Notes: a model not told the origin generated them from the sequence alone. A stretch of DNA of 64,000 nucleotides from Synechococcus sp. BO 8801 (GCF_002252675.1 NZ_NQKY01000006.1:62001-126000); one strand, 5' to 3'; numbered from the stretch's first letter, positions 17,187 through 26,862 are shown. A program made the numbers and translations.

Positions 17187-18716
17187 ATGATAGAAGAACC
17201 TGTTTTGGCGCTTGATGACATTCAAGGGGATATCATTCCCGGATTTAAGAAGGACAGCCAGCATTTCTTGTTTTTTCGCATTGTCGATCCAGTTCTCGCC
17301 AAGCGCTGGCTCCACGGCCTTGCACCGCGCCTGTCCACTGCGACGGAGGTGTTGGCGGCGCATGCCCTTTGGAAACAGATGCGATGTCGGCTGGGGCGCG
17401 ACCCGGATACCCTTGATTATCTCCTCCTGAACTGTGCGATTTCAGCCCAAGGATTGAGGATGTTGGGGGTTCCCGATGTGGATCTCTTCGATGATATTGC
17501 TTTTAAGTTGGGACTCGAAGCCCGCGCTACTTCCATTGGCGATCCGCCTAAGGGTAGCGGTCTTCCCGGTGCGCCTGAGACTTGGCTGTTTGGGTCAGGC
17601 GATCGTCGTCCTGACGTTCTCTTGATCCTGGCAGCAGACGACCTGGACTGGGTTCTGAGCGCTGAGCAAACGCTCATTGCCGAGGCTCAGCAGCAGGGCT
17701 TGGAATGGATTCATGGCGATCGCGGACGAGTGCGTCCCGGTGCGATGGCAGGCCACGAACACTTTGGTTTTAAGGATGGTATTTCCCAGCCCGCCATTCG
17801 GGGTCGCAAAGGAGAGGGTGCTGAAGATTATCTGGAACCGCGCATCTGGCCTGCAGATCCTGCCTTTGATCCAGAGCGGAGCCGATTTGCCGCCCCCGGC
17901 CGTCCCTTGGTGTGGCCGGGACACTTTCTGTTTGGCTATCCGCGCCAGCTACGAGACAATCCCGAAACCCCGCGATCTAACTCCCACCCTGTCGGGCCCG
18001 ACTGGTCGACAAATGGCTCTTTTTTGACCTATCGGCGCTTGAACCAGGACGTACTGAAGTTCCGTGACTTTATTGAAGCCACCACTGAAGTCTTTCGTCA
18101 TAATGGGTTTGATCCAAACCTAACCCCAGAACGAATGGGGGCGCTGTTTGTGGGTCGGTGGGCATCCGGCTGGCCTATTGCCCGCGATCCGTTGACTGAT
18201 CGCGGCAGTAGTGCGGGCGAAAACTACTTCCGGTTTGTGGAAGCCACCACAGTCCCTTTGCCGGATGACCCCCTACCCCTGAATGTTGCGGATCCAGGCG
18301 GGCAGATTTGTCCCTTTGCGGCTCATATCCGCAAAGTCAATCCCCGGGATGACGACACCGATCTGGGTCCGAAGGAGCGCACCTTCCAAAAGTACATTAT
18401 ACGACGGGGCATTACCTTCGGCCCGGAGGTGGACGAACAGCCCGAGGCAGAGCGGGGGTTAATCTTTGCTGCTTTCCAGTCTTCGATTGTGGATCAATTT
18501 GAATTTCTAATGAATGACTGGGTGAATGATGCCGATAAACCTCACAGTAATAGTGGAGTCGATCCGATTCTCAGCACCCGCACGAACACGACCATCCAGC
18601 TCGTGCGAGATAATCAACCCTTTCCCTGCCCTGTTTCTGGCGGATGGATCACCGCTAGCGGCGGCGAATACTTCTTTGCCCCCTCAATTCTGTTTTTTGC
18701 TCGTACCTTGGCCTGA
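17187..18716 (+). CDS. DyP-type (dye-decolourising) heme peroxidase
   Basis: A 509-residue protein of the DyP family, which uses H2O2 to oxidise dyes, phenols and other bulky substrates through a b-type heme. Visible features: the N-terminal LDDIQGDIIPGFKKDSQHF, the signature GFKDGISQPAI (G-x-x-D-G, distal Asp) around residue 194, and the proximal-His segment CPFAAHIRKVNPRDDD around 376. Length suits the longer DyP subfamilies. No Tat or Sec signal is present, so it is cytoplasmic or packaged. GCGATCGC (HIP1-type) occurs inside the gene, unlike most of the window, hinting at an origin in another cyanobacterium. It starts directly after the unknown gene at 15873. Confidence 0.92.
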   Translation: MIEEPVLALDDIQGDIIPGFKKDSQHFLFFRIVDPVLAKRWLHGLAPRLSTATEVLAAHALWKQMRCRLGRDPDTLDYLLLNCAISAQGLRMLGVPDVDLFDDIAFKLGLEARATSIGDPPKGSGLPGAPETWLFGSGDRRPDVLLILAADDLDWVLSAEQTLIAEAQQQGLEWIHGDRGRVRPGAMAGHEHFGFKDGISQPAIRGRKGEGAEDYLEPRIWPADPAFDPERSRFAAPGRPLVWPGHFLFGYPRQLRDNPETPRSNSHPVGPDWSTNGSFLTYRRLNQDVLKFRDFIEATTEVFRHNGFDPNLTPERMGALFVGRWASGWPIARDPLTDRGSSAGENYFRFVEATTVPLPDDPLPLNVADPGGQICPFAAHIRKVNPRDDDTDLGPKERTFQKYIIRRGITFGPEVDEQPEAERGLIFAAFQSSIVDQFEFLMNDWVNDADKPHSNSGVDPILSTRTNTTIQLVRDNQPFPCPVSGGWITASGGEYFFAPSILFFARTLA

Positions 18717-19434
18717 GGAAGCTCTGGGGAGCGTTCCGCGTTTCGGCGGTAGCGGCTACCCGTGCGGCAGCCGGCAGGTTGCGATGTATGCGTCGATACC
18801 CTGATCGGCGCAGACCTTGACGTTGTCCTCTCTCCAGTAGCCCGCATCAATCGTCATCACCGTGGGCACCTCTCCGGCGTTGGTGCCGATGTGCTGCATC
18901 ATGGTTTCCAGGTGCTCCACATCCGGTGGCTGGTCGCTCACGCCCACCGCCAGGATCACCTGATGGTCGCTGTCCAACGCCACCTGACAGGTGTAGCCCT
19001 GCAGATAGGTGCCGCCTAATTGCATCAGATGGCTGTCGGCATCGGTGAAATTCCGCTGGCTCTTCTTAGTTGGCGTGCCGTCGGCTTTCCTGGCCAGACG
19101 ACGGCGTGGCATCGCATCAGCAGCGAGCGGTTCCAGATCCGGAGGCTCCAGGCCGGCTCTCTCAGCTGCCTCGAGGGCCTTCTCTCTGGCGGCCTTGGCC
19201 TTGGCGGCGGGTGCCACGGTTTTGTTATTCAACTCGGCCTGCTCAGCAGCGGGTGCATCGGCCTCGAGTGCAGCCGCCGCTTTGGCGCTGGCTTCCTCTG
19301 CTTCCTCCTGCCGCTGCCTTGCAGCAGCCGCAGCGGTCTACGCTTCCATCTCCTGAAACGCTTGGCGGATCCTTGCCAGGCGACTCTGCTTACGCCGCGG
19401 TCAATCAGGCAGATCACTGCCGGGATTCTCCTTG

Positions 19435-19439
19435 CCGTA
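19435..19439. repeat. Target-site duplication (left), CCGTA
   Basis: CCGTA directly precedes the left end of the IS21-type element and matches 21909-21913; removing the element and one copy rejoins the IS1182 reading frame (YG). Confidence 0.85.
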
Positions 19440-19599
19440 TGTCAAGCGACATTGAATACCGAGCCACTGGCGACATCGAAAAGTGAGCCACCTCCGGCCC
19501 GGTTCGGGCCGGAGGTTTGGTGGCGGTTTCGTGTCCTTGCCTGTGGTTGCTCATGGTTTCTGCGATGGCGTGATGGTTCTGCGTCGTTGCTGCTGGTCC

Positions 19600-20475
19600 T
19601 CAGTCCCCCTTGGCAGCAATCGGCGGTGAGGTCCCGCCCGTCTGCGGGCGAAACAGGCCTGAGCGGCGCTTTTCCCTGAGCCGGTAGCTGTCGCCGCGGA
19701 TCGTCACCACATGGCTGTGTTGCAGCAGCCGATCAAGGATTGCGGCAGCTACGACCTGATCGCCGAACACCTCGTCCCACTCCTCGACGGGGCGGTTGGA
19801 GCTGATCAGCACGCTGCCCTGCTCGTAGCGCCTGGAGATCAGCTGGAAGAACAGGTGCCCTGCCTGGGGTTCGAGCGGCAGGTAACCCAGCTCATCGACG
19901 ACCAGCAGTTTCGGCTTGCTGTACTGCGCCAGCCGCATCTCCAGGTTCCCCTGCTGCTGGCCTTTGACCAGGGAGCCGAGCAGCTCCATCGCCGTGGTGA
20001 ACTGCACCGTGTAGCCCCGGCTCACCGCCTCACGGCCCAGGGCCACCTCCAGGTGGGTCTTGCCCACACCGGGCGGACCCAGCAGCACCACGTTGTCACC
20101 ATTGGCGACCCAGCGGCAGGTGGCCAGATCGCGGATCTTGGCTGGATCGATCGACGGCTGGGCCTCGAACTCAAAGCTCTCCAGCGTGCGCACAAAGGGG
20201 AAGTGGGCGATGGTCATCGCCATCGCCAGCCGCCGCTGCTCCTTGCTTGCCACCTCGGCAGCGCAGAGCCAGGCCAGGGCCTCGCGCAGGTTCAGTTGCC
20301 GCCGGGCCGCTTCCTCCAGTAGCCCATCGAGCTGCTCGCGGATGGCACCGAGCCGCAGGCGGCTGAGCATCCCGTCGAGATCCTCCACCAGCTGAGCGAT
20401 GTCGCTCGCCTCAGCGGCAGCAAAGCCGCTCGCCGTGGACACGGTTTCAGGTAGCGGTTGTTTGCTGCGTGCCAT
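19600..20475 (-). CDS. istB: IS21-type transposition helper ATPase IstB
   Basis: A 291-residue AAA+ ATPase that assists IstA by selecting and bending target DNA. Walker A GPPGVGKTHLEVALG (residues ~133-147), Walker B LLVVDELGYLPLEP, sensor ISSNRPVEEW and the C-terminal DRLLQHSHVVTIRGDSYRLRE are all present. In Walker A the usual HLA is HLE, a conservative oddity. The start overlaps the istA stop by one base (TGATG), as is common in this family, implying translational coupling. The C-terminal ~25 residues (FRPQTGGTSPPIAAKGD) are variable. Confidence 0.93.
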   Translation of the reverse strand: MARSKQPLPETVSTASGFAAAEASDIAQLVEDLDGMLSRLRLGAIREQLDGLLEEAARRQLNLREALAWLCAAEVASKEQRRLAMAMTIAHFPFVRTLESFEFEAQPSIDPAKIRDLATCRWVANGDNVVLLGPPGVGKTHLEVALGREAVSRGYTVQFTTAMELLGSLVKGQQQGNLEMRLAQYSKPKLLVVDELGYLPLEPQAGHLFFQLISRRYEQGSVLISSNRPVEEWDEVFGDQVVAAAILDRLLQHSHVVTIRGDSYRLREKRRSGLFRPQTGGTSPPIAAKGD

Positions 20476-21791
20476 CAGCCCACCTCCGCGACGACAGCCG
20501 CGTAGTCACTGAGCGGCCGGGCCAGTGACGAACGCCGCACCGCATCCAGCTCCACCACGGCGGCTAACGCGCCGTTATCTGCCTGGGCAGCATCAATCAC
20601 CCGCTGCGGCACCAGTCCGGCCCAGTGGCCGGCGATCACCTGGCGGGAGCGCTGGTTGGCGTCCTGGCGGCAATGGCGCGCCACGATCCGGCCCCCTTGG
20701 CGGATCAGCACCTGCTGGTCGCGGATCTGCACCGTCACGCTCTGGCGCACCAGGGCGGCGGGCACGCTGTACCAGTTGCCCTCCACCTGCACGCAGCAGT
20801 CCTTGGCGACACGGCGGCTGAACTCCTGCTCCGCCAGGTACGACGGCCCGCCGTTCAGCGCCAGCAACGCCGCTGCCTCGGCCCGCAGGAAGCGCTCCAG
20901 CGGCCGCTCACCGGTGGTGCCGTGGATGCGCAGATCGGCGATCTCCCGGTTCCACCAGTCCAGATGGCCCTCCATCTGGCCCCAGGTGTCAAAGCGGTGG
21001 CCGGCCAAGCCGCTGCGTTTCACGTAGCCCACCCCACGCTCGTCCTTGCCCTTGGTTTGCGGCCGGTGGGGCCAGCAGGCCTTGGGTATGAACCCCCAAT
21101 GCCGGGCAAAGGCGGCAAACACCGGATTGATCACCAGCTCCCCTGTCGCCGGGTTGTGGAGCGTGACCAGGGCTTTGGCGTTATCGATCAGCACCTGCTC
21201 GGGCACCCCATCCCAGAATCGGAACGCCTCCTCCAGCGCCTGCAACCAGTGGCGCTGCCGCTGCTGGCGGAACACCCGCACCACCTGCCGGCGCGAGTAG
21301 CCCAGGGTCAGCACGCAGAGATGCACTTTGGTGCGCACCCCGCCGATCAGAACCCACAGCTCACCAAAGTCGGCCTGCAGTTGCTGGCCTGGCCGGGTCT
21401 CGTAGCGAACCGTGGCCTGACGGCTCTGGCGCAGCGCCTGGCGCCAGGTCTGCACCGCCCGTTCAACGGTGCGCAGGCTCACCTCGATGCCCTTGTGTTT
21501 GAGCAGCTCCTGCCGCACCACCTCGGCGTTGCCGTGGTGCTGCTCAAACTGCTGCTGCAGCCAGGCCTGGTGCCCGTCGAGCTGGCTGGCGCGGCTGCTG
21601 CTGTCGTACGGCTGCCAAGTGCCCAGCGCCAGGTAACGGCTCACGGTGTGGCGTGAGATGCCGAGCTCCCTGGCGATGCGGCGTTGACTCCAGCCCCTCT
21701 CCAGCAGCTGGCGCATCACCGCCACCTCCTCCGGCGTTTGCATCACGCCCTCCAGCCCAGCCATCGGGCCAGCTGTATGGGCGCTGGCCAT
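20475..21791 (-). CDS. istA: IS21-type transposase IstA
   Basis: A 438-residue DDE transposase. N-terminal helix-turn-helix domains: EVAVMRQLLERGWSQRRIAR and LGISRHTVSRYLALG. The RNase H-like core begins at QLQADFGELWVLIGG (first Asp), continues with EQVLIDNAKALVTLHNP (second Asp) and the following ERGVGYVKRSGLAGHRF/DLRIHGTTGERPLERF region that supplies the Glu. The C-terminal beta region (CCVQVEGNWYSVPAALVRQ) is typical. Start at ATG 21791, 117 bp inside the right terminus. No disruption is seen, so the element is likely functional. Confidence 0.93.
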   Translation of the reverse strand: MASAHTAGPMAGLEGVMQTPEEVAVMRQLLERGWSQRRIARELGISRHTVSRYLALGTWQPYDSSSRASQLDGHQAWLQQQFEQHHGNAEVVRQELLKHKGIEVSLRTVERAVQTWRQALRQSRQATVRYETRPGQQLQADFGELWVLIGGVRTKVHLCVLTLGYSRRQVVRVFRQQRQRHWLQALEEAFRFWDGVPEQVLIDNAKALVTLHNPATGELVINPVFAAFARHWGFIPKACWPHRPQTKGKDERGVGYVKRSGLAGHRFDTWGQMEGHLDWWNREIADLRIHGTTGERPLERFLRAEAAALLALNGGPSYLAEQEFSRRVAKDCCVQVEGNWYSVPAALVRQSVTVQIRDQQVLIRQGGRIVARHCRQDANQRSRQVIAGHWAGLVPQRVIDAAQADNGALAAVVELDAVRRSSLARPLSDYAAVVAEVG

Positions 21792-21908
21792 GGGCGCCAG
21801 CCCCTTGCCGGCGGAGGCGGTCAGCGGCTCAGTCGGTGGTGCGCTGCCAGATCCGGGGTGGCCCAGTTTTCGTGTCGCCTCTGGTCCAGTTTTCGTTGTC
21901 GCCTGAAA

Positions 21909-21913
21909 CCGTA
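21909..21913. repeat. Target-site duplication (right), CCGTA
   Basis: Matches the left copy at 19435-19439 and sits directly outside the right terminal repeat. Confidence 0.85.
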
Positions 21914-22767
21914 GCGGCGATCCTCCTGGGCATCCAGGATTTCGGCTTTGCGTATCAAGGCGTTGATCTCCTTGTCCAGCTCCTTCTCCGCCCTGAGCAT
22001 CCGCTCATGGCCTTGTGATTGGAGGAATTGGCCTGAACCCTGGTGCCATCCAGCGCCACATGCTCCAGGCTCACCATCCCGGCTTTCTGACAGAAACGAA
22101 GGATCTGAACGAACATACCCTTGAGGGCGACAAGGTTTCGGCGACGGAACTCACTGATGCGGCTGTGCTCCGGCTGCTGATTGGCCGTCAGCGCCCGGAA
22201 GGCCAGATCCTCATCGCAAGCGCGCTCAAGCCTGCGGGAAGTGACGATGCCCACGCAGTACGCGTAGAGCAGCAGCAGCGTCAACATCCGCGGGTCAAAG
22301 CCCTTCTCCCCGCGTGGATCCTTGGCCTGAGCAGGGATCAGGAGCTGTGAGAGATCCAGCTCATCCACAAGTTCCAGCAGGAAATACACCTGATGGACAT
22401 CCGAGAGCCACTCCCGGGGGGATGGCGGCAGCTGGGTGTTCTGCTCAGGCTGCCAGGGGCGGAAAGTCTTGCGCTTCTGCATGCCCCATTCACTCGGACA
22501 GATCGAATGCAGTCGCTGGGTTCCAGGCAGATTCAGGAGGGCTGTGGAGAGCGCAGGCGATCTATGCGCAACACGCTCCTAGGAGAGGAGTTGGCAACCC
22601 GCATCAGGGCTTTGGGGCTGGAGGTGTCAAGATCTTGACAGGCTGTTGACTGGACAGAGGAGGACAGCGTGTGGATCTGATGCTCAACCGATGCTGGCGG
22701 GAGGGGGTTCCTCACGGGGATGGGTTACTCCCCCACTCGGCGAAAGCTCGCTCAGTAGCCCACCCCC

Positions 22768-23060
22768 ACCTGCGCCGGACCACCCGGACACCCCGGACAG
22801 GGGCTTGGCGCACTCAGAGTTCTCTTCTATTCAAGGGAAGGAGGGACCTCTCATAATTTTCTTGTGATGGTGTGTCCGCCCTGTCCGGGCAGTCCTGAGT
22901 GAGGTTGGGACTGGGGTGAGGGAGCGGCGCCGCCTTGTCCGGAGCTTGTCCACCCTTGTCCGAGCCTGCCTGCAATTGATGCGACGGTTGCCGGTGGCGG
23001 TGGGTACGCGTGCTCGGGCGAGAGGGTGCGACGGGTCATGCTGAGTGGAGAACCGAGCAA
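22768..23060 (+). repeat. S1: GC-rich palindromic element
   Basis: It opens with CCCGGACACCCCGGACAGG. After a ~60-bp spacer (TTCAAGGGAAGGAGGGA, TTTTCTTGTGATGG) comes the inverted counterpart TGTCCGCCCTGTCCGGGC, an ~11-bp perfect inverted repeat (CCCGGACAGGG). A tail of spaced TGTCCG units and GTGCTCGGG follows. The same layout recurs at 32995, 41463, 49930 and 50714. Confidence 0.65.
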
Positions 23061-23180
23061 GGCATGGGGCTGCCCTGAGTAGTTAAGCATTAGGGACTTG
23101 TGCGGAAATCATGGGCCATGTCAGACCCCACTCTCCAGCTGCCCCCGAGATCGACGTCACAAGTGAGGGCCATTACTCAC

Positions 23181-23272
23181 GGCCAGCAGCTGAACTCGAA
23201 GCTGTGGGTTCGGCACTTGCTCATGGGTGGTAGCCCGTCTCAGGGGCGATGTCTCAACTGATGGGTTTACGA
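23181..23272 (-). repeat. R5: weak IS3-type orfA end remnant
   Basis: It keeps GAACTCGAAGCTGTGGGTTC, TTGCTCATGGGTGG and GTCTCAGGGGC in the right order; the terminus is eroded. Confidence 0.45.
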
Positions 23273-23629
23273 TACGACCTTCCTGAAATTCAGACCATCG
23301 CAGAATCGCTATCGAGCGCATCCGGCGCGTCGTCCGTGCCGCCAATGCCGCAGGCGGTTTCCTCGCCAGACGGAGGGAATGAGCGTCGAAGTGGTGCAGA
23401 GCAAGAAGCATTACTCTCTCAAGGTCGCGTTTTGCCGCAGGGCCAACCGGTGGCGATCCCACTTAGCGATCGCCAGGCATATTAGATGACTGGTCGCATC
23501 CGGCCGCGCAACTTGGCGTTGCACCCGAAGTAAGGGTGTAGGCCCATCGTGCGCTAATTACATGCGCGCGATGCGCAGGTCCTAGAGATAGGCGATGAGA
23601 CGACTTTACTTGGCTTGAACTATGACGAA

Positions 23630-24613
23630 CTAATGTGGAAACAAAGCAAGATTTATCCAGAATGAACGGAGGCTTTCTAGCCCTCCGAATGCGGAACTCC
23701 AAAGGGTGGCGTCACAGACTAAAACTGTCCCTGAAACCCCGTCGGGGCGCACTCTAAGGAGGGCGTCGAAGTACCGGTTCCCTGCGTCGGTGAATGGATG
23801 CCTTGGTGCGAGAGGGTTAATGGGCTGGCGGGCCAGTACGTCCACGTGGCTGGCATACTCCGGAGGTACGGAGAGGTGAGGAAGGTGGGGGTGGAGATTG
23901 AAGGTCGTCACCCCGCGGAGTATCGCCTCCGCAAACGGAAGGTCGAAGTTCACGATCAACGGCGCCGGCCCTCCGTTGGGCGCTCGGGAGGGGTTCAAGC
24001 CAAACCGGTTCTGCACTGGGACGCCGAGTCCCGCCAAGATCGATCTTGCAAAACCCCCGATCTTCTGCCGCCCGGGGATCGTATTGTCTCCATGGTGGAT
24101 ATGCTCAAGTTGCTGCGACTGAAGAGATTCGTCCATGCCGATGTCATGATGAGGGCAAACGACTAAGCACCTCCCCTCCTGCCCAAGGAACATGCGGATT
24201 GCCTCGACCTCGTCGGCAGCGGCACTTTGTTCTGTCCGGAAATGGTCAAGGCTGACTATGACTAGTGTGTCAAGCTCGCGGAGCAGATCATCGTCAAGAA
24301 ACTGCAGCGGAGGGGCGCCGGTCTGCCGCTGGAAGATAGCCACCTCATTCCCGGTCGCTTCCTTCACGACTGCTCGGAATTGGTCGAAGTCTGGCAGAAT
24401 AATGTGATCTAAGAAGCCTGCTACGCCCTGGTTGAACTGGGCAGGGTCCTTAAAATGCTCAAGCGATGGCCACACCGCCCTACGAAACTCGAACAAACTC
24501 GGGTACCGATCTTCCAGCACCCCCAACGGAGAGCTTAACTCCAACTCTGCAGGTACAGCGTATTCTCCAGGACGACTCCAGGAGAAGTAGAGTCCGACAC
24601 GACGACCGGCCAT
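23630..24613 (-). CDS. Hypothetical protein, possible ThuA/GATase-like fold
   Basis: A 327-residue protein starting MAGRRVGLYFSWSRPGEY. Segments LRELDTLVIVSLDHFRTEQ and AIRMFLGQEGRCLVVCPHHDIGM resemble a flavodoxin-like Rossmann fold of class I amidotransferase or ThuA proteins, where a strand ends near a Cys/His site (VVCPHHD). This is fold-level inference; no catalytic triad is proven. The C-terminal part (VDVLARQPINPLAPRHPFTD, GVSGTVLVCDATLWSS) is not assigned. ATG at 24613 lies 2 bp after the stop of the decarboxylase gene; a TTG at 24619 would overlap it. Last gene of the four-gene peptidase/decarboxylase cluster. Confidence 0.6.
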   Translation of the reverse strand: MAGRRVGLYFSWSRPGEYAVPAELELSSPLGVLEDRYPSLFEFRRAVWPSLEHFKDPAQFNQGVAGFLDHIILPDFDQFRAVVKEATGNEVAIFQRQTGAPPLQFLDDDLLRELDTLVIVSLDHFRTEQSAAADEVEAIRMFLGQEGRCLVVCPHHDIGMDESLQSQQLEHIHHGDNTIPGRQKIGGFARSILAGLGVPVQNRFGLNPSRAPNGGPAPLIVNFDLPFAEAILRGVTTFNLHPHLPHLSVPPEYASHVDVLARQPINPLAPRHPFTDAGNRYFDALLRVRPDGVSGTVLVCDATLWSSAFGGLESLRSFWINLALFPH

Positions 24614-24615
24614 TG

Positions 24616-26862
24616 TCAATACCCCGTAGCAAATGTGTGACGGAGTTCTCCAATGGTCGCAACTGCGGCGTTGCGAAACTCCGACTCCAAAACATCTATG
24701 AACGACCCTTTACTAGTTTCCGTCAACCATGGATCCATGATAACCGACCTAAGTACGGTAACTATCCCTCCCGGAGACCCGCCAACCCCTAGTCGACGTT
24801 TGTAGTCGTCGATATATGTCGGACCATACGCCGCTACATCGAAGTCTGTAGTACTGACCACCAATGGATACGCATAGATGTCGTCGCCTGGGTCGATGCT
24901 AAGCCGGCCATAGAGGGCCCGGTTCAGCCGGTTGGCCGCCTCCAGATCAGTATTTAAGGTACCATCCGGCAGGTAGAAGTTGAACGCATACGACAGAATA
25001 TTCTGGTCGGGGCCAATTTCCCGAAGTAGTGTCATCGCGTCTGCGTCAGCGCGAATAGCCTCGCTGGATCGACGGTCAATCAGTTCGGCTATTGCTCGCC
25101 GTTGATCTGAAATGGCATCGGAACTGCCGCTTGACCGCTCCGCCGGCAACCGTGGTACAGGGACAACTTTAAACCCGTGTTGCGGTTCGTCCATGGCCAA
25201 CAGACGGGCGTATAGCTTGCGGCAGCTGAAGAGTGCCTGCCCGATGATCTTCCCATAACCAGATCGGGTAGGGCGGATGACTCGGTGGCTTAGGTAGACG
25301 GAAGCTGCTGCCGCCCCGGGCTTCGACCCTTCGATCCCATATATACCCACCGTTGGCTCAGCCTCACCATGGAAAACAACCGGGGCACTGAAGGTGACCA
25401 AGTTTCTCATAGACGCATTCCGATAACATAGGGTGCCAGCCGGATAAGGAATGTACCCTGACTTATGCGGGTCCACAGTGATAGAATCTGCATGTCCGAG
25501 AACTCCGAACTGCTCTTCGACATGTCGATTGAGCATGACCGCTGGGGGCGGAATGCCGAACGCGTCTCCCGGGCCAGGTAAGTCGAAATCCTCGTTGAGG
25601 ACAGCCCGATGGTATCCGCCCCAGGCAGCGTCTGCATGGACATGAAATACAAGACCCTTTTCAGCATACTCGTCTCGCATCTTTATGATTTCAGACAGAG
25701 GGTCTACAGCACTCTCTTCGGTTGTGCCGATGACCGCCACGACGGCCACGACCGGGCGCTTTTCAGCCAAGTAGCCATCGAGCCGCAGCCTCAAGTCGTT
25801 GAGATCTTGGCGGGCGTCGAGGTCGAGCGCCACGTCAATCATGTTGGCCGCTCCATAGCCCAGGACCGCGGCGGCCTTTGGGAACGAGTAATGCTTACTG
25901 CCCGGGACGGTGAACACCGGGTCGGGGACATCCCTCAGGAATTTCTGCCCGAAACCAAGCCACCCGAGAGCCTGGAGGGAATGCGGGGCGAGCGCGTCGG
26001 CGGTCGTTCTTGAGGTGATGCCAAATTCTCTCTCGAGCCTGACTGGCAGTGCAAGTACATCGTCTGAGTGCAGGTTAAGGAGCTCCCAAGGGGATAGATC
26101 GGTGATTCGGGCCGCGGCCCCGGACGGGGTTCTGATCTCGATGCTGCGGGCTGGGGCCATCGAGGCACCGGCAAGTGCTGCCTTGAAGGCCAGTGGATAG
26201 AACTTGAGATTACGGGCCGCCCAGAGTGCCTCGATATTCGCCACAGTGCCGTCGCAAGTGATGTGCCCCCAAGGACGAATCTTGCCGGCTTCCACCTCGT
26301 CGGGTGTAGGAACGGCATACCCGAGCATCCGGCATAAGTCATCGCCAACAAGGATCTCGAGGACAGTGGTTGCCGTGGACCCCTCGAAGGCAACGTTGTT
26401 TGGGTTATACAGCATCGCGGCAAAGTAGCCGGCAATCCCGGGCAGGGTCAGGTCCCAGTTCATATGCCCCTGATAGCGCATGCTGAAGAAAGGGACCGAC
26501 TTCTTCAGGAACGCGAGGAGTTCGCGGAACCCGTCTCTTAGCTCCCCAACTGCGTCCAAGTAATCTGGGGACCTTTTCAACGACTCGGTAATGTGGGTTG
26601 GGTCACCGGGGAAATAGTTTCGCCGCCAGAAAGCCTGGTCGCGGATGGCCTCAACTACCAGCCGCTCAAGTTCCTCCGCGTTCTCGGCCTTTGGTCCGAG
26701 GAACCATGCCTCAAGCGCGCGGCTGCCGGAGCTGTCGAGCGTGGGTGTATTCGGGGACGCGGCGAAGCGAGCAAACCCTGCCCGTGTACGAGCAAACTGA
26801 GGACTGACCTCATGTTGAGGGTTGTCGTTGAACTGTTCGTCAGGTGGGGATTGGGAAGCCAA
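24616..26862 (-). CDS. Large group II PLP-dependent decarboxylase
   Basis: A 748-residue enzyme of the pyridoxal-phosphate decarboxylase family that includes glutamate, tyrosine and aromatic amino acid decarboxylases. Seen: a substrate-loop region MRYQGHMNWDLTLPGIAGYF, WGHITCDGTVANIEALWAARN, the cofactor-ring His/Asp segment VHADAAWGGY, and the PLP lysine in SITVDPHKSGYIPYPAGTL. Length and layout resemble the ~620-residue bacterial tyrosine decarboxylases, with extra residues at both ends. The N-terminal ~50 residues are polar. The only upstream start is a TTG at 26862 without an obvious ribosome-binding site, so the exact N-terminus is uncertain. Substrate is unknown; the peptidases upstream could supply free amino acids. 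Confidence 0.85.
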   Translation of the reverse strand: MASQSPPDEQFNDNPQHEVSPQFARTRAGFARFAASPNTPTLDSSGSRALEAWFLGPKAENAEELERLVVEAIRDQAFWRRNYFPGDPTHITESLKRSPDYLDAVGELRDGFRELLAFLKKSVPFFSMRYQGHMNWDLTLPGIAGYFAAMLYNPNNVAFEGSTATTVLEILVGDDLCRMLGYAVPTPDEVEAGKIRPWGHITCDGTVANIEALWAARNLKFYPLAFKAALAGASMAPARSIEIRTPSGAAARITDLSPWELLNLHSDDVLALPVRLEREFGITSRTTADALAPHSLQALGWLGFGQKFLRDVPDPVFTVPGSKHYSFPKAAAVLGYGAANMIDVALDLDARQDLNDLRLRLDGYLAEKRPVVAVVAVIGTTEESAVDPLSEIIKMRDEYAEKGLVFHVHADAAWGGYHRAVLNEDFDLPGPGDAFGIPPPAVMLNRHVEEQFGVLGHADSITVDPHKSGYIPYPAGTLCYRNASMRNLVTFSAPVVFHGEAEPTVGIYGIEGSKPGAAAASVYLSHRVIRPTRSGYGKIIGQALFSCRKLYARLLAMDEPQHGFKVVPVPRLPAERSSGSSDAISDQRRAIAELIDRRSSEAIRADADAMTLLREIGPDQNILSYAFNFYLPDGTLNTDLEAANRLNRALYGRLSIDPGDDIYAYPLVVSTTDFDVAAYGPTYIDDYKRRLGVGGSPGGIVTVLRSVIMDPWLTETSKGSFIDVLESEFRNAAVATIGELRHTFATGY

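Larger units (their letters stand above)
19440..21908 (-). mobile_element. Complete IS21-family insertion sequence
   Basis: A 2469-bp element. Left end TGTCAAGCGACAT, right end (complement) TTTCAGGCGACAA. Each end carries two tandem copies of a ~22-bp motif (left GCGACAT(T/C)GAA...GAGCCAC; right, on the complement, GCGACA...GAAAACTGG(G/A)CCA), the multi-site termini typical of IS21. It encodes IstA and IstB in full, and a 5-bp CCGTA target duplication flanks it. It looks structurally able to transpose. Confidence 0.92.
18756..22482 (-). pseudogene. IS1182-family transposase, interrupted by an IS21-type element
   Basis: The N-terminal part (21955-22482) reads MQKRKTFRPWQPEQNTQL, LLLLYAYCVGIVTSRRLERA and ISEFRRRNLVALKGMF, then shifts frame after NSSNHKAMS. 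The downstream part (18756-~19434) resumes at YGKENPGSDLP and carries two in-frame stops before AKAAREKALEAAE, ARKADGTPTKKSQRNFTDAD, and the DDE-core VALDSDHQVILAVGVS and MTIDAGYWREDN. It ends at IATCRLPHG, so the last ~100 residues of the family are missing, cut where the peroxidase cassette ends. The insertion point lies within the codons for RRYG, duplicated as CCGTA on both sides. The transposase was probably dead before or soon after the insertion. Confidence 0.85.
22483..23629. other. Repeat-filled intergenic region (S1 and R5)
   Basis: It contains S1 and a weak R5. Remaining short frames are compositional artefacts of the GC-rich repeat. Confidence 0.5.

Noticed and set aside
20625-21656. 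343-codon plus-strand frame
   Set aside because: It lies wholly antisense to the well-supported istA gene and has no domain.
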